Shown here in pieces: positions 34,701 to 48,663 of a DNA stretch of 64,000 nt (positions within the stretch are counted from its first letter, which is position 1; every line of letters starts with the position of its first letter). The notes under the pieces were generated by a model. It did no database searches, was not told the DNA's origin, and worked only from the letters and a program-made list of their open reading frames with translations. Origin of the DNA: Camarhynchus parvulus. Taxonomy: Eukaryota; Chordata; Aves; Passeriformes; Thraupidae. The stretch lies in assembly GCF_901933205.1 (NCBI RefSeq), contig NC_044573.1, positions 37,420,993 to 37,484,992 on the forward strand. Reading direction: 5' to 3'. The position numbers and the translations under genes were made by a program.

Positions 34701-37700
34701 GGGAGGCTGAGGGGATGCAGGGAAGTGGCTCCTGCTGGGAAGGGGCAAGAGGCAGGAGTTTCCCTACTCAGTGCTCCTCACACTTAAACCTTCTTCCTTT
34801 CTGTTCCACCTCGACAGGTGTGACCAAGAGTCCCCTTTCCTTGCACTCCCTGGTTTTTGCCCCACTCCCCCCTCCCCAGGCAAGGAAGGACAGTGGTCCC
34901 ACAGCCAGGAGCAGCTCCTCTGGAGGCTGAGTCAGCTCCATGGATACAGGACAGCACTGCTGGAAGCCCACCCTGCGGGGGTGTGCAGCTGTGACACTGC
35001 AGCATCATTAACTTGGATAATAGGACTGAGCCACAGCAAACCACCCTGGATTTGTATAGTTCCATGCCGTGTTTGTTTTTGCAGTGTTTCTGACAGAAAC
35101 CCCTTTAGAGCTGCTTAGCTGAGAACCTTTTGGTAGCATGCATTGCATCCTGCTTGCTATGATAATAGGAAAAAAATCCTTCTTTATACGCTCATGATTT
35201 CAAGTGCATTTGGTTGGTTGGTTTGTTTGCTTGTTTTTCTAAGAAGAGCAATGAGAAAGCTTTCATTTTATAGACAGTCCTGATATTTTAACATATAAAT
35301 GAATGAGGGGTTTTTGTATTTTTCTTTTTCAGGTTTGCCCATCTGCAGGTTCCATGACTGTTTGGAAACAGAGGAGCAGTAAGTAGGGATTTTAATCCCA
35401 AAAGCAAATTGTAATCTGTTCATTATGTGAATTCTTTAGCTTAGCATAGGAATTCGCCTGAGTGGTGTAAAAGGGAGGTATTGACTAGAATAGAGAGATG
35501 AAGGTGAATTTTGCAGAAAAAAAAAAATCCATATTCTTACCTCTACTGTACATGAATACATGAATATGCTGGATATTTTATTGTTATGTTTTTTATTATA
35601 ACATTTTCTTTGCGTAAGCCTTGCATCACAGGATTTCAGAAAATAACAAAGACAGAAAGAGACCAAGGTGCATATTCAGGTCAGCCCCTCCTCAATGAAA
35701 TAACATCCTACTACTCCATAAGACATAACACACCCTGCAGCTTCACTGTGCCCCTCTTGGCCAGCTGTGTGGGTGCTTTATCCCTGAGAGCACTGACAAC
35801 CACTTAATGAGTGGCATTGACCTTTTCAGAGACAGCAAGGTACAGACACGTATGGGGCATCTTTTCCTGCCAACCCCAAATGTTCCAAAGGCATGAGTCA
35901 GATCTGCCTGTCTCATAAATTATAAGACTAGATGAAAAAAATGTTAATGAAAACACCAAATAAATGTGTTGGTGTCCTTCTCTGCCATGAATTTTATGGA
36001 GTCTGTGGATTTGAGCCCTCGGAGGTCACTCAGGTTAAATTTTAAGTCTTTCATTCTCTATAAGTGATAGAAAATTCTGCTGATTCATTCAATTACAGGA
36101 CTAAATTACAGACACTGGGGAATTATGGTGAACTCTCTAAGAGAGGCACCTTTGTGGTGAACTGTCTGTTGCAAATCTCTGCCAACATGTGCTGAACTGT
36201 ATGAATTAAATTCTGCAAAATGTGTTAGCAGATACAGAGAGCTGGACTCACTCACATCCACAGGGATGGTGCTAAAGCTTCTGAGTTTCCTGCTCACTGC
36301 TGCCAGGATGCTGAACCACTTCATAGGTGTAAGTCCCTGTTGTCAGAGATCCCCTACCCAGAACTGTGGGGTAGAGAGGAAGAGGAGGTCTGGGTTGGTG
36401 GAGAGACAGGATAATAAGCCATGAAGGGACTCCCCATTCTTTTTAGTATCTGGGAAGAAAGAGTATACTCTGTAGGAATGGACCACTCCAGTGGAAAGGC
36501 TGAGGTAGTATTTACAGGATTGTTTTGGTAATGCAGGTAATGCCTGAGAAGGACCCACACCTCTTTCATTTGGAAAAAGAGTTGAGTGAGTGAGTTTTCT
36601 GGTGAAAAGGCCAGATTTTAGCACAGTGCAATGGCACCATCAGGTACACTGTGGTGTTGAGCAGTGGAGCAGGGGCTTAGGTACATCTCAGTGTTGCAAG
36701 TGCTGCCTTCACAATGGCTTTAGGCACCAGCAATAACCATTACAGATTACAGATTGAAGCCTGCTGCAGCAGTCCCAGCACTCCGGTGATCAGGCTTGGT
36801 GTTTTAGAGAGGAATGATTTCACAGCAACGTGCAGGGAGTGTGTGTTTGATTTTACAGTCATGCTTTCCAGCCTCTGTTACTGTAAGGTCAGTTCTCCTC
36901 CCCTCCTGCTGTCTGCTCCTGAGAGACCTGTCCCTGCCAACATGCTTTTGACACAATTGGTAGCCCTGATGTGAGCGAGGCACCAGCAGCAGAGGGAGGT
37001 GAGTTAAAGCAGTGGGTCTGGAGGTGCTCAGGAGCCATCCTCTGAGCATGGCCCCCCACTATTTGCAGTGGTGTCCCTGTGCTTCCTGTGGTGTTGAAGC
37101 AGGAAAGGTTGAGAGGGATGTATGTAGCAGGGACAGCTGAGTGCAGGGATTGTCCTTCCCTAGCAGAAGGAGAGGCTGAACATGAGGATGTGCTCCAGGC
37201 ACATGTGTGTACATGAACCTTGGGCTGACTCCTGAGGAGGTGATTTCAGGGAGCAGCTTAAGATGAGGATATTAGGCACTTACTAGGTCTGAAATATGGA
37301 TTAAATTTTCAGTGAGAATCTGCTGCATACTCAGGACTACTTGAAATCAGGCCATTTTTTAAGCTGTGGGGTAGCCAGTAGCCACACTGCTGAGTTTTGG
37401 TTCTGCTGGATCCATTCAGGCAAGGAAGTCTAATTGTGTGCCCTCTTTTGAGCTCCCATACTTCATGATGCCTCTGTTCCCAAGGGCTCATGTCTATTTT
37501 CAGAGTCTTCATTTGTTGCTCACTCCTGTAAGGTGATGCTTTTCCTTCTTCTGCACTGGCTTTTTTGTTCTAAAGGGCTTTGGTAGTCTCAATTTGAGAT
37601 GTCTCTTTTTCATCTGCAGAGACAGGGCTTTCAGGCCCTCCAGGTGTCTGGCCTTGAATCCTGTCACATGTTGGGAATGCCAGTGCTGTTCTGGAGGCTG

Positions 37701-40700
37701 CTGCCATCCATTCCTCAGTATCTCACTGCTTCAGCACTTTTGGCTGTGCCCTCTGGCACCCTTTGTTTGGTATCTTGACACCATGGTTTTGATACTGAAA
37801 GTGGTATTTCCTGAAAGCACCACTTTGGTTCTTCTCTCACTAGTACAAAACATCTTATTTTACGAAGTGGTGCATTTTCCAAGCCTCTGTAGCAGGACTC
37901 ATCTTGCTCAAGCCACGGATTCATGGGAAGAAGATACCAGTGGGATGCCCTGGTTCAGCAGCTGCTTGTGCCAGTGTGCCTGTTTAGCAAGCACAGATGG
38001 AAAATGCTGTTGTTTTCCTCTCATTGATCACTGTCCAAAGCATCTGAGACTCCAACAGAAGAGCCAGAAGAGAGAAAAGTTTCTGTTCCCACAGCTTTGT
38101 TACTTTCTACCACATCTCAATTTCTTTAAAATTTACCACGCTGTACTTAGGCTTGGCATTGTAGCTGTGTTGGCCCCTCATGACAGGTCTGTTTTGGCAC
38201 AGGGAGGGCTGTAGGGACCTGCAGCAAGCAGCTGAGCTCAGGTGTAGAGGGACATGGATTTCTCCAAGCCAAGAGGTTTGTTCATCCTTTAATTATGCCC
38301 TTTTTTTTCCTTTTCTTTCTTTCCTTGTTGGTGGTGCAGGTGGCTGGAGTATGCTGTGCAGTTCTGTTTCAAGCAGATAAAGACATCTGTAACTGTCAAT
38401 AACTAGCAACCCTGTCCCTCTGCCATTTTTCTTTTGTTGTTTTAACACTTTTACAAGTGGTTCCCTCTTAAATTTCCAGTGAAATGAATAACATCAACTG
38501 AGCTTGTAAATCTTTCCCTCTGAAGAGGGAGGAAGATACAATAGGCACGGGAATGCTGCAGGAGGGGCTGAGGAAGACACAGTTGCAATTAGGCTGAACA
38601 AGTACAACTACTTCCCTCTGTTTCCTTTTCGTCCCTCAGCAAGGTGCTCCTCTGCTGCCCACATAGGATTTCTGCTCCCAAATGTGGTTTCCTTCCACAC
38701 TCTGCTCTTTCCAAAAGCAGTTGAGCCCATAATGGGGTGTGACCCACACCTTGAGGGTCCCCGTCAGTCCCCTGGCCCCTCATCAGTCCAGGGTCTCATT
38801 GCTGCATTGCTTTATCTCATTGTCTACCCAGATAAGGCTCCTTCTCCCCCTTTGCCAGTTTTGCTAGTTTAAAGCATCCCTGGCAGTAGTGATGCCATGG
38901 TGTCACTTGCTCCACCATCAGCTTCAGCTGCAGTGGTTGAGGGGACATTGCTGCCACACCTGTCAGCCAGAGCCCTGCATGCTGGAGACAGGTGATTCTG
39001 CCTCTGGAGATTGTCTGGACCCCAGCCCTGGGCTGGGAGCCCCACCACATCTGCGAGGTGCCAGGGGCAGTGGGGTGGCAGGGTTGGCTCTCCTGCTGCT
39101 GCTGGCTTCTGTGTAGGAAAACATCAACTCCTTTAGGACACCTGCCCATGGAAGGTGCCTCTGCAACCTGTGCTGGCCTCTGCCACTGCCCTGGCAGGCC
39201 ACTGAGGTGGGAACATCACAGCTCTGTGTAGGAAGGCACCAGGGCATAGCAGACAAGACCCTTCCTTCCTGCCTCCCTGCCTTCCAACCACCCTGCTTGC
39301 CCCTGCACCTCATGAGGGATGAGGTGCTTGCCCCTGCACTGAACAGAGGGATGTGCTGGCACAGCTAGAGCACACTCTCAGGAGGCTCCTTAAATTGCTG
39401 TTTTGGTCACAATCATTCCCCAGAAACCTTCTCTTTGTTTAAAGGCCACTAAACTTTGCTAAGTAATTGCAGCAAGGGCCTTGACCTTCCTTGCTGCCCA
39501 TCAGCAAGTGACTTTTCTTCTCTCTGCTGACGACGGGCTCACTGCTGAACATTCACCATGCAGGAGGGCTGTACTAGACCCCTGTCCCTGCTGTCCTCCT
39601 CTTCCAGCCCTCTGTGCTTGCCCTGGTATGGGCTCTTCTTATAGGAGACGTAGGGATTTTTCTCTGAAGTGCAAAGCTTCTTTAGAAAACCCACGAATTG
39701 CCGATGCTCATGTGGCGGGGCCCAGCCTGGCTGTGCAGCCAGGAGTGGTTTATTATGAGAAATGGTCTGTCGGCTCTGCAGGCTCGCAGCACCATAAATG
39801 TGTTGTCTGCAGAAACACAGAGGAGTGGGGAGAGACAGAGAGAGATTAGCTGTGAGTGGGAGGGTGAAGATATGGGGAGTGGAGGTCACAGGAAGTGTGG
39901 GTTTCAAAACAAGACCAGAATGTAATGCCAATTGCCTTCTGATTTTTATTTTTTTTTTAAGTAAAAAGGCAGATATCACTGGCAGGTGTCCAGAAACTCC
40001 TTCCAACACTATTAACTTATCTGTATCAGTTCTGCAGCCCACTTCCTGTCAGCACTGCTTATGGGGCCATCGGGAGAGTACTGTGGTGGTGTTGGGTCAC
40101 TCGCTTCTCAGCCATCAGATCACAGAAAGAGGTTGCTATTTTTTGAGACTGAGAGTAAATTGGAGAAAAATCAGTGGGTCCATGTCTGACCGATGACCAA
40201 ATCAAAGCCTCACTTCAGAGTGGGAAGCATCAAAGAGGGTTTTAAGTACTGAATATTTGTCACTGACTTCGCAGGCTCCATTGCTTTTACCCCCAATCTT
40301 CCTCACTTGCTCATGCTGTGCATGCAGAGGCAGGGAGGGATGATAATGGACTTGCAGTTGTACTTGCTGTTCCCATAACAAATGGCAGGATCTTCACATA
40401 AATTGTTTGAACAAGTAACACTGCTCTTATTTCTTAACGATAAGGGCTTAGGAGCTGCCCTTTTCCAAAATGAAAGAAATGAACCAAACGTTATCTCTTT
40501 GTTTTAAAAAATGATCCCTGCAACTACAACAACAAAAAGCCATTATGATGATCTGTAAAGGTCTTGCAAGCTTTTACAGGAGAGATTTTCCGCTCACCCG
40601 GTCTGGCTTCGCTCCCGTTCCCTCTCCCTATTCCCAACCCACGTGGTTCAAGCTTTCTAGGGTAGTTTAAGCTCCTAGATACAGCTGAGCTGAATGAACC

Positions 40701-43700
40701 TGTCCTGGAGGACAGGTCAGACCTGGGGGGAGAGGTATCTCCTCTGGATACTGTGCCTAAAACTAAGTTCTTTAGATCTTGCTCTAGTCCCAAGTGCATC
40801 CATCATCAATTATATATCTGTACTCACTGTTTACACAGGTTTCTTGTTTATCATGAAATATTTGCTTCAAGGCTCTGCATCTGTTTTAGCAGTGTCTATT
40901 GCTTATGCCAAGGGAAGAAATGTCACCATAACTTTTCAGTGCTATGGCACAGATCTATCTGTAGTGGCTGGTGTTGGACCTCTGGTAAACCATGGTGACC
41001 TGCTTGCTGGCTCTGTCCTGGACCAGTGGACAGATTAGGGGTGAGTTTGAACTTGAAAATTTCTGAGTTTAAAGAAATAACCCTCTCCTTTATTGTGCAT
41101 GTAATAGATCTATGTTTCTGGGGATAGTGGGGAGAAATTTAAAAAAATGTGTTTGAGCAGCATATACAGAGACACCCACATATGCACATACACATTAGAG
41201 TTTGCACTGATGAGTGAGGTAAAAAAATGTAATGATATCAAGTCTCTTTGTGACCATCCCAAGACGGAGCTTGAGCCCTTGGAGTGGTTTCACAATCTCT
41301 GGAACAGGAGGCTTGGAAACTTAACCCCTTTGATTTCTGCAGAGCCCTCCTAGCTTAAACATGCTTATGTAGGCTAATGCACACACCCATTAGCTTTCCC
41401 ACTGTCAGCTGCTGTTAGTGCATCTGCTTAGCACCCTGCTGGGAGGGAGATGGATGGGGTCCTCCAGATGCTGTCCTGCTGCTGCTTCTTTTAGGTCAGT
41501 CCCAGGGGATGCAGACCCGCTATGGCTCTCCTTGAGCTGTGAGTGGCCAAGTGAAGCAGTCCATACACAATGTTCTCTCACATTAAGTTTCCTATTTAAC
41601 AACACCCCACGCTATTCTTCGGTATATGAGGTGGAAATAACGTTTTTTTCACAGTGGACAAGCATAACTGCTTCCCAGGTGGAGGAAAAAAGAGCCACAG
41701 AGGGCTTCAGAGATATGGGCTGACCCAGCTGCAGAAATGTGAATTAGCTCCCCAGCTGTAAGAGCTGCCAGTCAGCCTTGTACCTAATTCACTATATCAT
41801 GGCTGAAAACTGGAGTCATCCTGAGGAGGTGCTGGGAGTGGAGGAGGAGACAAAGGAAAAAGAGAGAGGATGATACATGAATGAGAAAAATGAGACATAT
41901 AAAGGCAAAATCCTCATCTGTCTGCAGAGGCCTTTTGGACTGAATAGCTGGTGATAAGAGCAACTTCCTTCCATGCATTCTGTATCAGGTATTTAGCATG
42001 GCTGTGTCTCAGCAGTGTGCTCCCCCACACAAGACTGTGAGGAAATGGTCAGCATCGGTACGCTGCATGTAGTAGAAAGCAGGTGGATTTGCTTAACTCT
42101 ATGGGAGGCAAAGAACTGGGAGCATTTTTCATTGTCCAGGCAGGAGTTAATATTAATGTATTTTTCACTATCTTCCTTTGGATGCATCACAAAATCAGTC
42201 TATGCAGGGAGCAGCCAGAGGAGGAGAGGGGAGGGAGAGACATCTAGAGCCAGTGCAGATGGGAGGCAGGGCTGAGTGATGAAGAGTGAAAGATGCTAAC
42301 CAGGCTCAGACCACACACGAAGGGCTGGCTGCCCTTCCTGACCCTCCCTAACCGTGGAGAAAGGCAGGCCTTGCAGGGCTGTGGCTGGAAGGGAGAGCTC
42401 TTTTCGTTCATGTCCGTGTGCAAGCACCAGGAAACTGTGGGGTCAGTGTCATCTTCCAGAAGGAATCCCCTGTTGGCAAGGAAGAGAAATGAGTGTTGTT
42501 TTGCCCCATACCGAGTTGATGGGAGTGTTCTCACAACTGAGCTAGGCAGTTGGGTGGAAAGTCTTCCAGCTGCTGGACACCGGCTGCTGGAGTAGCTCCA
42601 CCTTCACTGCTTGAGAAACCAGCCTGCCTTGGGGGTACAACCCGTGGGTGGAGACAGGAGAAAGTATATCCAAATCCTAAGCAACTTCTGCTTTCCTGAG
42701 GTGTTGCTGCATTGTGCAATTAATTTCTGATCTCTTGTTGACAATTACCCTAAATCAAAATGAATAGTCAGCTGGCTGCAGTGCAGGGGTGTGGGGTGCA
42801 GCCAAGGGTGTTTTGGCAGTGGATGGAGGGGAGGAAGGGAGAGAGCTGCTGCATTCTGATCCAGACCTCACTGCTGCTGCTTAACCTGGGTCTGTAGCAG
42901 GGAGAGAGGAGAGCAGCACGGCCCACCAGGTCTGGGTTCCAGGGTCTCAGTGCAGTCCTTCTCTCTACCGCACTCCTACACAGCCCGGGAGTGGAGTGCC
43001 ATGGTGTGGGACATCCACCCGTGCTGGCCAGAGCAGGCACAGTGGCTTCTCAAGGTGCTCAGAGTGGATCTAAACTCCCCCCAGGAGCTGCATCAGGGTG
43101 GAGAGTTTGACTGTACTGGTCTGGCCCTGGGGTGGTGCTGGGTTGCTGTGCCTGATTTTCATGCACATGGCCTTAGCTGTTGCCTTGGGGCTGGCTGGCT
43201 TTGGGAGGTGGGTACCACAGGGATGAGAGAAGACCAGGGGTTCTGCCCCTGGGTCTCTCTCACCTGTGCTGGCTCACAGGGCTCTGTGCTGGTGTCTGTC
43301 AGAAGCCTGCTGTTGTTTAGGAGAGAAGTTGTCATCCTCACACATCCACAGATCCTCTGTATTTGCCCAACCACCTCTTCCCCAGGCTGGGGAAGAGCAA
43401 AGGCTGGACAGATGTGCCTGGACTGACTTGTGGCATCCCAAATCGAGGGCTGTGCTCCCTGGGGAAAAGCTCCATGCTGTCCTATTTAGGCACTTTATAT
43501 TGCTTAATTGGAGTTGCTAGGGACTGCATACATCGATCTGTGGAGCACAAAGTGACATGACAACAGCTGTCATGTGTCTCTGATTTTCCCTCTCCTCCCT
43601 GAAAGAAGTCTGAACAGAACACTACATGTGTTTGTTGGCCCACAGAAAAGCACACATAGCTGTGTGTTTGTGTGCCCTTGATGGCACCTCCTTAGAGGAG

Positions 43701-46700
43701 ACACAGTCGGAGCCGTGCCCTCTGTGGGCAGCAGGAAAAGGGGCAAACCTGCAGCAGCCTCTCTCTGCAGGCTGAGCTCCAGCTCTGAGGCAGCTCTGAC
43801 CCCATCCTGTTCCCCTGTGCTGTGAAGCCAGTGAGCACAAACACGGGGGTGGGAGGACAGTCCAGCTTTTATTTGTTCTGCACGGTGGATTTTGGTGTTT
43901 TCCAGGTTCAGGAATGCTGCCTGCTCCTCCGCCCCTTCTAGCGCAGCTGCACCTCTGGGTCCCAGCCCCAGCTGCCACAGCTTAGCTTTGCCTCCAAACA
44001 CATTCTTTTGCTGGGTGCAGTGCCTCTGTGCTCTCGGATGGAGATTGGCTTGTAGCTGTCTCTGCCTGCATGGCATCTGCTTCCCTCTGCCTTTCTAATC
44101 CTCTGCATTTTCCATAACCTAACATAAATGGGTAACAAATCTGGGATGCGCTTCTCCAGCCAAGGGGACAGATCTGGGGCTGTGGCATTTGACACCTACT
44201 GTGATTTCTGCAGCAGTCTCTCTTTTTTTTTTATTTTTTTTTTTTCAATACACATCAGACTTGTGAGAAATGTATTCTTATGTCAGTAATGTTCAAAGGC
44301 AAAAAGAAAAGCTGCCAGAAGAGAGCTTTAAAAGTCTGACATATTATCATTCAGAGAAGAATTTTCAGTACAATTATTCTGGAATTTTTCCAATAAATAA
44401 ATTGTACAGACTTTTAAAGGGAGAGCTTTTAGGTTAATGGAAATATTACTTAAATTAAAATACATCCCATTCAGCCATCAATTCCACTGTCATTGCAGCA
44501 TGTGTTTAATGTTAATGACATGCCCAAATGAAAAGGAAGAAACTGATTTGTTTTATTGTGTCCAAAGATGAGTATGATCTGTTGTGGAAAGTTAAATACA
44601 AGCCAGAGGGGGCACAAGGCAGCGTCAACAGAAGCATGGTTAAAATGTACTTGCAGAAGGCATATTGCACAGCACTGTGCATGGGAATGGTAAGAAACAT
44701 GTTTTGTGTCATATTTTCAATTAATTGATTTTTACTTTTTTTCTTCTCTTGGTGGCTTTATGAGGAGGCCTTCTACAGCTTACAGGCTCTGTCCCTTTTT
44801 TTTTGGAACCTCACACACAGGGGAGAGTGGATCCCAAATTCCATCTGGGGCAGGTTCCAAGTTCACTCCGGCTCCAAGGAAATGGTGGGCAGCTTGGACA
44901 GGAGCTGCCAAATTCAAATGATGTCTTGAACTCCGCAGTTCCCAGATGAGCTCTCACTAGACTAGGTTTCACACCACCTGCATGAGGCTCTTCTGCTTCC
45001 AGCTGAGCTGGACAACCCGAGAGACAACTCCCTGGGCCTTTGGAACCTGTGCTTTCCAGTCTGGCAAGGGAACAAGGTCAACAGACAGGTGAGTGAGCAA
45101 AGAGGAAAAGCTAACTGGCTTCTACCTCTTTTGCCTTTTCATTTATGACTTATGCTGGATTGGGAGGGGGAAAGGCAGCAGAGAAGGTTTCTATGTTTTC
45201 AAGTGTGTCACTTGTCAGCAGGTGACAGGACTCTTGCTTGGGATGGACATGAACTTGGCTGCTCACCCACTGTAGGGGTTTTTGTCCTGACCACCCACTG
45301 TGGTGCAGGTGTGTGTCCTCAGGTGGGTCACCCAGGTGTCGGGTCAGCTGCCCGGGGGACAGCAGATGCCGAAAAAGCCTGGGAAGGAGATCAGTCTCCA
45401 GCAGTCAGCATCCCTTTTGGAAAGAGTGGTTCCTAGTTGCAGGGCCGCAGGGAGCAAGGATGGATTAGCTGGCCCAGGTGAGATCTGTTACTTCACGGCC
45501 ACTAGTGCATCCCCACCCTGAGGGTCCTCTGGAGCCCATCTGCCCTTCTGGAATCCAGGTGCAGATATATCAGGGATTTTCCCTGAATCCTTGCTGAAAG
45601 CAGGTGAGCTGCCCACCCAGGGCACAGAGTACAGCACTTAAAACACCAATTATAAACACAGTGCCCACAGAGTTCAGGCCTGAGCTCTTTAAATGGGCTT
45701 AAGAAGGGTTTCAAGGCAGGATCTACATGGGCCCGACTGTAGTGAAGACACTTATTGACTCGGTTCTGGCTCGAGCCCATACACTGAAGCATTTATTCAA
45801 CAGAATAAGCCAGCACAGGGATTGAAAGGTGAGAGGGATCATTGCTCATTGGTATTTTTCATACTCATGGCAACATCTGATATCGGTGTCAGGATAACTG
45901 CAGTAACAGCAGTCTAGGTGATAGCTGCTTCCCACCTTTCAGATGACAAACTGGCCACTGTTTTTGGGGACACAGGATTGCATCCAGAAACACTTCATCC
46001 TGTGGAGAGAAGTGAACAGGTTTTGCTGGCAGCAAGGGCAAGTTCTCCTTGCTGCATTTGTCCTTCACTGAAAGTCTTAGGACATGAGAGCCACTTCCAA
46101 GTTGAAGGCACAACAAGACCAGGCCTTGAATCTGTGAGGATTTTACGTGGAGCTTGTTCTCCAAACTTTCCTGACTTCTCGGTCCATTCAGCAATGTGTT
46201 GGGAAAAGTACTGGATCTGATTTCATGCTCCTATGGGGCTTGGGGAATGTATCAAGGGGATAGCAAAGGGAGAAATTACTCAAATTGAATCTTGACATGG
46301 CTTTAAGAGAACAGAACTCCCAACCAAGTCACCAGCATAACTCGAGTTTCTTGTGCTCACTTCTCAGGCTTTGCTATGCAAAATGAACTGTGCTTTTCTT
46401 TTGGAGACTAAGAATAACTTCCAGGCCAAGTTCCAAGGTCAATCCATCCATCTGACTTTTTCCAGCTATATGAATTAACGGTCTTCAGCACAAACTTTAA
46501 CAGTGCAAATGCATCACTGCTACAGCATGTTTAGAGAACAGCTTCAGGATCACCGAACACATTGTTACTTGCACAGAGGCAGGATTCCCAGACATTACAA
46601 CGCAATTTGTATTTGGGCTCAGTTACCACGGTGGCTTCCCACTCTCTTTTTTCTTGCGAGGTTATTCCTTTGCAGCGGAAAAAATATTTGTTTTTCACCA

Positions 46701-48374
46701 GTACCACAAGGTGTATTTTCCTGGGATTCCCTTGAATGTTCCTTGCTTATGACCAATTGAAGAGACATTTGTGAATCTGATTGTTGTGTGTTGTCATAGC
46801 TACTTTTCTATCCTCCTGGGGTAGGGGTAGGCTTTCACTTAGGGGCACTGCAGTTCATATCAAGAGGGTTTTGGTTTTTTTGTCCCTCTCCAGATTCACG
46901 TGAAAGTGTTCTTGCTTTCATCTTTCTAGCCTGCTCCTTCCTCTCAGATCCTCTGTCTTGGTTCAAAGGGTCCTTGTGCCAGCAGGCTAATGCACACCTG
47001 GTGCAACCTAGGGACAATTCACTCCCAGGAAAACAATGGGCAGTTTGTGCATTCTCATCATCACCAGGGGCTTCCTGCAATGGAAAATAGCTCAAGGTTT
47101 CTAAGGCTCTCTTATCCCACAACAAAATAAGCCTGTGGGCAGATGTAAAATCAACACGTCTGTTTTGGCCTTGAGCCCACCACTGCCAATATTGTCTTCT
47201 TTGGGAAGTGAATTCCTTTGTATTACCTTCTGCTTCCCTGTGCTTGGACTGTCTGCTTTGCAAGATCCTGTCTGCTTAGTGCAGTCCCAGGGTGAAATTA
47301 GTGCTTTCCCTTTTAGCAAAGTATTTTCTTCATATGACACTGCTTCTTTGGCTCTGGTTGCCATTCATCACACTTACAGTAAAAGACCTCCTTGGTATTG
47401 GTACATTCTGACTGCTTCCCGTTTGGGAAACGGGCATGGCAATCCTTCTGTCTCTCATAGGGGCATTCTGAAGAAGCTGCGTTGAATTATTCTAGCCTCT
47501 GGTCTGTATCATTGATATATTTGATTGCTGGCTGTCATCCAGGTAGTTATGTACACAGGCAATGTAGGATATAAGATGGACCTTCTAAAAATGGGACAAC
47601 TCATTGCTAACAAATGCTTGGTGATCACTCTGACCTGAGAGCTGGGACAAACCTTGTGCTTCCCTGGTTTACCAGAAATACCTGTACTGCCTGCAAGCAG
47701 GAAAATATCTCTTGGGGGATTCTGCAATGGTGGGAGGCATACATGCCATGGGGGAAGAATTTTGACTCCATCCAGTCTGTCTATGGAGCAGTCACTTGTA
47801 ATTATTGTTAATCCAATGAGAGTAGTAAATAGTTATGGATGCCTGCATAGATTAATTGGTCTGAGGTGATACCAAGTGGCAGAGATAAAGCAAGGGACAA
47901 TGTTTACCAGAAGTAAATGCTGATGTTTATGGAAAAACTAGAGTGTATGTTCACATCTATTTTGTTTTTGTGAGAGATACCTGAGAAGTCTCCATTATGG
48001 GTATATCTTCATAGGGGTAATAAGTTTTTCTCTTAAGCTAATATTCTAAAGGGATAGATTAAATTAAAGGTTCATTTAAAAACTATTTCTTTCCTGTGGA
48101 AGGTGAATAATATTTTTCATTTACACTGCTGCAGTCCATCATAATGTTTATATTTGCATGTGTAATTTGGTTATCTAGTGCTACTTCAAGCTCAGTATTA
48201 CTCATTTCAGATGAGTAAAGAACAATTTGAGGTCTGGCTCTTTACACTAAGTTATAAATTAAACCCATCAAATAAAATGTTTTCCCCATTAATTTTGACA
48301 TTACAAATGCCATGGATCTCCTTGGGGACAGGGTTCTACCCAATACTCTTAAACACTCACTTAAGTGTTTGCAT
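31748..48374. other. Intergenic sequence, no gene recognised
   Basis: This holds the longest open frame of the window (37594-38214, 206 codons), which has no recognisable domain and is discussed as a finding. Other frames of 160-170 codons (minus strand, 39539-40042 and 43570-44076) are likewise featureless and arise where G+C rises. AT-rich, motif-dense stretches near 33,600-33,900 and 44,270-44,520 may be regulatory. A short weak repeat-like segment near 35,630-35,760 could be an old minus-strand CR1 but lacks diagnostic ends. Confidence 0.55.
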
Positions 48375-48663
48375 TGTGGAGGGATAGAATGTAAGAAAAT
48401 AAAGATAGTGCAGAAGGCAGTATCACTCCTGAGAAGTTGCAGCTGTACCAATCACCAAAGATTAGGAACAGGCCTGCCCTTAACAGGCCACAGCTGTGTC
48501 CAATAAGGAGATGAGTGCTACAAAAGAGTGGGTTAGCTGGGTGAGGAGATGATGGAGTTTGTTGGTTGTGCTGTGAAGATGGTGGAGCCAGTGCTATGAG
48601 AAGCTGCTCATGAGAAATCACCCAGAAGGTATGGAACTTTTGCAATAAGTTGACAATGTTGCA
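48375..48663 (+). mobile_element. LTR-like interspersed repeat (possible solo LTR of an avian endogenous retrovirus)
   Basis: About 289 bp runs from a TG to a CA boundary. It has promoter-like order: CCAATCACC, a GGCCTG...CAGGCC inverted motif, TCCAATAAGG, a TACAAAAG TATA-like box about 30 nt later, then a GCAATAAG poly(A)-like signal near the 3' end. This architecture and wording resemble LTRs I have seen in bird genomes. No matching target-site duplication is clear and no internal viral genes are present, so it would be an old solo LTR. Confidence 0.4.

Noticed and set aside
35630..35760. Possible old minus-strand CR1 (TCACAGGATTTC...GAGACCAAGG)
   Set aside because: Too diverged, and lacks diagnostic ends or a continuous match to the CR1 layout.
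39539..40042. 167-codon minus-strand open frame, and similar ones at 43570-44076, 29624-30121 and 52871-53359
   Set aside because: No domains, overlapped by frames on the other strand, located where G+C is higher and stops are rarer. Treated as chance.
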